Origin: CAG-791 sp963593905
GTDB taxonomy: Bacteria > Bacillota > Clostridia > Lachnospirales > Lachnospiraceae
Reading direction: 5' to 3'
Length of the DNA stretch: 64,000 nucleotides
NCBI GenBank assembly: GCA_963593905.1
Contig: CAVBBL010000011.1
Location: 13,646-77,645, forward strand
The translations under genes and the position numbers were made by a program. Under the pieces are notes generated by a model. That model saw only the letters and a list, made by a program, of their open reading frames with translations, did no database searches and had not been told where the DNA came from. Shown piece by piece: positions 60,435 to 64,000 of this stretch; positions within the stretch are counted from its first letter, which is position 1; every line of letters starts with the position of its first letter.

Positions 60435-63218
60435 CTAATCCTGCACCACATAAGCCACATAGCCGTTCCCGCTTTGTCCGAACAAAGTCTCCGCATTGGT
60501 TCTGGTGATCTTGTATAATGTGCCCGCCGCAGGATCCATCAACACCACCTGAGACTCGTTATAGCCTACGATCAGCACGCTTTCCTGACCGTTGTTTCTG
60601 GCCGCCAGCACCGGTTTCTCTGTACCTACATAGTAGAGCACCGCATCCAGACCGGCACCGGTTAAGTCCATGACTCTTGCCCCGTCAATATTTTCCGTGA
60701 GCACCTCCTGCAGGGTCTTACCCTGGGACAGAAGGGCCGCTGCATTGACGCCGGATTTTCCCTCAAAATCCAGGATTGTCTGAAGGCACACGCTCAAGCT
60801 GCTCTCTCCCTCCTGCAAGGAGCGGGCCTTGATGGACATGATCTGATTGACACTGTTTCGGTTGCCTTTCTTCCAGATATAGAGTCCCTTCTCATCCGTC
60901 ACAAAGCCGGAAACATTATCTGCCTTCTGCACCGCCTGGGAGGCTTTCTGATAAACTCCTGCCACGCCGTAGAGGTCATAGACCACATACAGCTCCTCTG
61001 CCGTCTCCTCTCCGGCCAGTGCCACCTCTCTGTTCCCCTCAAACAATGCCTCCTTGGGGCGAACATATTTAAAGCTCCCTGCCTTCATTCCCTTGGCGGA
61101 GACCTGACTTACCAGCATCCATTCCTCAGAGGATACACGCTGGATCTGATGGCTGCCGGTGGTCTCCTCCTGGGCATCCATGATCTGATCATCCAGTGCT
61201 GTCTCAAATCTGCTGCTCTCTGCAGGCAGCACTGTCAAAGGCGCCTTTCCATCCTCGCCGGAATCTGCACCTCCTGTCTCTGCCGTGTCCGCACCACTCT
61301 GCGCTGTACTCACATCTCCCGTATTGCTGTTTTCAGGCGATGCATCCGCCGCTTCCTCATCGGTCTTTGCCGTCTGCCCCTCGGGAGCATCCTCTGTATC
61401 TTCCTCCTCTGCCACCGCTGCTGTGATGATTTCCTGCGTCGTTTCCGATACACCGCTGTCAGCCTCCTGGGTTTTTAAGCGATGGAGGGTAATCTGATTG
61501 CCGTTTACTTCGCAGCCGGTCACATAGTAGCCGGTGATTTGATAGTTTTTCAATACCTCCAGCGAACTGTTGATGATCTGTACACAGTACATGGGCTGTA
61601 CTTCACTGCCGGTGGGATCCGCTACCACATCTGATTTTCGTCCTTTTCCGTATATCAGATCCTCTCCGATAAAGCCCAGGGGATTTACATGCTCCCCTGC
61701 GGCTGCATCGATGGTCTGGGTGGTCTTATCAGACAGATCCTCCAGCACGATCTGCTCTGTCCCCTGCTCGTCTGTCTGTTTCCAGGCGATCATCCGGCCG
61801 TCGGAAGAAACCTGGTAGCTGCCCTCGGTCAGTCCCGCCGCAATCTCAGATACCTGCCGGCTGGCCAGATCGATCTCATAGATAGTCTCGTTCATCATCA
61901 GGAAAAGGCTGTTGCTCTTATTTAAGTAGGAAAGCCTCTCTATCTGGGCCTTTAACAGTGCCGCAGAGCCATCATAGGACACAAAGGCCTTCTCCTCCAC
62001 GGTGCGGTAAATGCTGTTGTAATTATAGACGGCCGCCCCCAGCTCTCCTTCGTGATCTCCCCGGTTCATATATCCGTAGACCAGGAAATCCACGTTTCCG
62101 GTCTCATCCACGTTCAGGATCTTGATCTCATATCGATTCCAGATTTCTCTCGCGTCCTGACTGTCGAAATCTCCGAAGCCATAAACATAGGCGATGGCAT
62201 TATCTACCGGGTTGCAGGCATAGAGTCTCCCCGCCTGTACAAAGGCAAAGGCACTGCCGCCGTCGCTCTCTGCACAGACACTGTCCTCCCCGGTGACCCC
62301 CAGCGTGACGACACCATCGGTCTGCACACTGCCGGAAGGCACATAGACCTGTTCTGCATACCGCTCATAATCCAGCAGATTGATCCGACTCTCTCCCTTA
62401 CGGATCCGGAAATATTCCTGACATCGCAGCAGGATGCTGTTGCCCTCCGTGCTCTTTGCCCTGACCAGATAATCCACCCGGAAGATGGCTGTCTCTGTCT
62501 GCATATCCTCCACGGAAATACTGGCCTCGCCCACCTGCTCCGGCTCCAGATCTCCCCATGTGATTTGTCCGTAACTGCTGTGTATATCCACATGGGCATA
62601 GGAAGAATTATCTCCTTCACTGTTTGGCTCAATGTACGTAGTGATGCTGCTGGCCGCTGTCTTGGAAAAGGTGGCATTATGGAAAGAAAGGACAAAGCTC
62701 ATCTTTTCCCTGGCAGAATTGTCCTCGGAGGCGATGATCCGCGTATAATACCGAAGCGTATTCTCCTCCCCCGGAATCTTCATCAGGAAGACCAGCATAT
62801 ATTCCTTATCATATTCAATAAGGTCATGGATGGTGAAGCTGCCCTTACTCTCCTGACCGGAGGTCGTCAGCTCCGTGAGCTCTCCGTCCTCGATCAGCCG
62901 TCCGTCCTCCAATGCACGCACCTCAAAAGAAAGACTCTCCGGGGTCTGTCCAAAGGTGTCTATCGTAAAACTCACCTTCCGGTCTGTCCCCAGCGGTGTC
63001 ACCGGTCCCCGGTAGCGCTGCAGACTCCGCTCCGTCTTAAATCCATGGAGTTCATTCACCGTCTGCCCCTGGGTCTGCATCGTTATAACAGGAAAAACTG
63101 CTTCTCTCATTTCCGCGGTCGAATTCACGCTTTCATGATTCAGAAGCAGTTCCATCACTACTACAGCCACCCCAAACAGCAGGACGGCGTATATCACTCT
63201 GAAAATTGTATTTCGCAT
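60435..63218 (-). CDS. Large membrane-anchored protein of unknown function with C39-like C-terminus (927 aa)
   Basis: I do not recognise the family. One N-terminal membrane helix (about residues 7-26, FRVIYAVLLFGVAVVVMELL) is followed by a long extracellular part. The first 300 residues look beta-rich. The middle (about 310-580) has propeller-like repeats (SLFLMMNETIYEIDLASRQV, VSSDGRMIAWKQTDEQG). An acidic Ala/Thr/Glu-rich linker follows (about 595-680). The C-terminal 120 residues resemble a C39-type papain fold (ESVLIVGYNESQVVLMDPAA), but the catalytic His place holds Glu879 and the usual CGP is missing, so it is probably inactive. The gene starts nine bases after V-ATPase subunit D. No LPXTG motif. 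Confidence 0.9.
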   Translation of the reverse strand: MRNTIFRVIYAVLLFGVAVVVMELLLNHESVNSTAEMREAVFPVITMQTQGQTVNELHGFKTERSLQRYRGPVTPLGTDRKVSFTIDTFGQTPESLSFEVRALEDGRLIEDGELTELTTSGQESKGSFTIHDLIEYDKEYMLVFLMKIPGEENTLRYYTRIIASEDNSAREKMSFVLSFHNATFSKTAASSITTYIEPNSEGDNSSYAHVDIHSSYGQITWGDLEPEQVGEASISVEDMQTETAIFRVDYLVRAKSTEGNSILLRCQEYFRIRKGESRINLLDYERYAEQVYVPSGSVQTDGVVTLGVTGEDSVCAESDGGSAFAFVQAGRLYACNPVDNAIAYVYGFGDFDSQDAREIWNRYEIKILNVDETGNVDFLVYGYMNRGDHEGELGAAVYNYNSIYRTVEEKAFVSYDGSAALLKAQIERLSYLNKSNSLFLMMNETIYEIDLASRQVSEIAAGLTEGSYQVSSDGRMIAWKQTDEQGTEQIVLEDLSDKTTQTIDAAAGEHVNPLGFIGEDLIYGKGRKSDVVADPTGSEVQPMYCVQIINSSLEVLKNYQITGYYVTGCEVNGNQITLHRLKTQEADSGVSETTQEIITAAVAEEEDTEDAPEGQTAKTDEEAADASPENSNTGDVSTAQSGADTAETGGADSGEDGKAPLTVLPAESSRFETALDDQIMDAQEETTGSHQIQRVSSEEWMLVSQVSAKGMKAGSFKYVRPKEALFEGNREVALAGEETAEELYVVYDLYGVAGVYQKASQAVQKADNVSGFVTDEKGLYIWKKGNRNSVNQIMSIKARSLQEGESSLSVCLQTILDFEGKSGVNAAALLSQGKTLQEVLTENIDGARVMDLTGAGLDAVLYYVGTEKPVLAARNNGQESVLIVGYNESQVVLMDPAAGTLYKITRTNAETLFGQSGNGYVAYVVQD

Positions 63219-63227
63219 ATGCTCTCG

Positions 63228-63896
63228 TTAGCTTTCCTGTGATGATTGATTATAATGATGCTTTTCCTCCAGCATCATATCCTTCACCTTCATCAGTCTG
63301 CTCTGAGAGCTTCGCTCGTTTTCATCCAGCTTCATGGTAATAAAGCGGATGCTCTCCTGGGTCTGCGGGATCATCACATGCTCCAGCGCATTGACGCGGC
63401 GTCTGGTCTTCTCGATCTCTGCCGCCAGCAGCTGACAGGTCTTTTCACTTTCCGCCAATTTTAACATATCCGGAAGTATCTCCGCAAGACTGCCAACCCC
63501 CGCGTCCAGGTCCCCGGAGGTGAACGCAAACCCATAGGAATAAACGTCTCCGGGATGATCCAAACGCATGCTGCAGGTATACACCGGCACCTCCACGCTC
63601 ATGATGTTTTTGGATTCACAGGAAAGAGCAATCTCCTGTCTGGGAGACATAAAGGCCACTCTCACCTCTTCTTCACTCATGGAAGAGCGTGCCAGCGCAA
63701 AGCTCTTATTTGCCCTGGCAATTCCCGCCTCCACCTTTTCCCGCAGCGCCTGATTCTGACGGACCGTTTCTAAAAACTGCCGCATCAGCTCATCTCTTTT
63801 GTCTTTTAAAAGTTTATGTCCCCGTCTGGCTGTGACAAGCTTGCGCTTTAATCTTGTCAATTCCATGCGGGTAGGATTTACATTTGCTGCTGCCAT
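63228..63896 (-). CDS. ntpD: V-type ATP synthase subunit D (222 aa)
   Basis: Central-stalk subunit of a V/A-type ATPase that moves H+ or Na+. The sequence begins MAAANVNPTRMELTRLKRKL and continues VTARRGHKLLKDKRDELMRQ, a strong family signature. It is mostly coiled coil, ending in LEHVMIPQTQESIRFITMKL and DENERSSQSRLMKVKD. Start 63896 follows AGAGGTAAGT; an extension to 63938 reads into a repeat. The other V-ATPase genes should lie to the right of the window. A gene for a large unknown membrane protein follows after nine bases. Confidence 0.95.
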   Translation of the reverse strand: MAAANVNPTRMELTRLKRKLVTARRGHKLLKDKRDELMRQFLETVRQNQALREKVEAGIARANKSFALARSSMSEEEVRVAFMSPRQEIALSCESKNIMSVEVPVYTCSMRLDHPGDVYSYGFAFTSGDLDAGVGSLAEILPDMLKLAESEKTCQLLAAEIEKTRRRVNALEHVMIPQTQESIRFITMKLDENERSSQSRLMKVKDMMLEEKHHYNQSSQES

Positions 63897-63913
63897 ACTT
63901 ACCTCTTTATGCC

Positions 63914-64000
63914 GTTTAAAAGAAATGCTATCGAGCATTTCTTTTAAACTTTCCTCTTTAAGCCGCAGCCTGCTGCGGCTGCACGAGGAGAAATTCGCGA
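63914..64000 (-). repeat. Modular repeat F-A-B upstream of ntpD (cut by the window edge)
   Basis: F GTTTAAAAGAAATGCT/AGCATTTCTTTTAAAC (63914-63949), A AGCCGCAGCCTGCTGCGGCT (63961-63980) and the first half of B (GAGAAATTCGCGA, 63988-64000). Same modules and order as in the sbcD-sbcC gap. AAAGAGG follows both F and A on the minus strand. Confidence 0.88.

Overview
The window looks like chromosomal DNA of a gut-type Lachnospiraceae (Clostridia, Bacillota). The evidence is the gene content: a DnaD/DnaI-type primosome, SpoVG, YesM/YesN-type sensor and regulator, a V-type ATPase, a paired GlgC/GlgD, a Tex protein and ileS controlled by a T-box. Lipoprotein signal peptides of the LAGCG type and strong AGGAGG ribosome sites agree. 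No rRNA, tRNA, phage, IS element or CRISPR array was seen.

Layout. 1-2517: the 5' part of ileS (minus) with its T-box leader and a consensus promoter, then a plus-strand pair of paralogous microproteins with duplicated leaders and a terminator. 2595-15305: a glycan locus with a domain-permuted GH3, a GH106-like protein, two CUT1 permeases and a sugar-binding lipoprotein (minus), facing a divergent YesM-like kinase and YesN-like regulator (plus). 15318-19747: sbcD-sbcC. 20352-22754: a GH31 glycosidase with a consensus promoter and a LacI-type palindrome. 22865-27189: murG, a TSCPD protein, an SMR transporter and tex. 27374-30966: a heterodimeric ABC exporter. 31318-31614: a second pair of microproteins, ending in WFRKIFG. 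31784-36842: an alpha/beta hydrolase, a MATE transporter, a dipeptidase and pncB with a NiaR-like palindrome. 36999-46673: a phosphate cluster in the transcription order pstS-pstC-pstA-pstB-phoU-nptA-phoP-phoR. 46931-47515: a toxin-antitoxin pair. 47611-55101: mfd, pth, spoVG and glgCD. 55544-60383 (plus): murC, a run of DnaA boxes, dnaD, dnaI-like and prs. 60435-64000: a large membrane-anchored protein of unknown function behind V-ATPase subunit D.

Together the genes suggest a saccharolytic anaerobe. The two-component system probably senses an extracellular rhamnose-containing or beta-linked glycoside and switches on the transporter and hydrolases. No transport ATPase is encoded with the permeases, so a shared MsmX-type ATPase is likely. 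The phosphate cluster combines high-affinity uptake, a Na/Pi transporter and its two-component control.

The features least explained by ordinary annotation are: (i) two unrelated tandem pairs of Cys-free microproteins of 27-39 residues; (ii) modular palindromic repeats (modules named A, B, C, D, F here) that sit in gaps between co-directional genes and repeatedly end at the Shine-Dalgarno of the next gene; (iii) two further repeat families, one defined by CGCCTGCGG and one of large fold-back elements; (iv) at least seven DnaA-box-like sites between murC and dnaD. All coordinates and motifs were read by eye. No database search, folding or alignment program was run.
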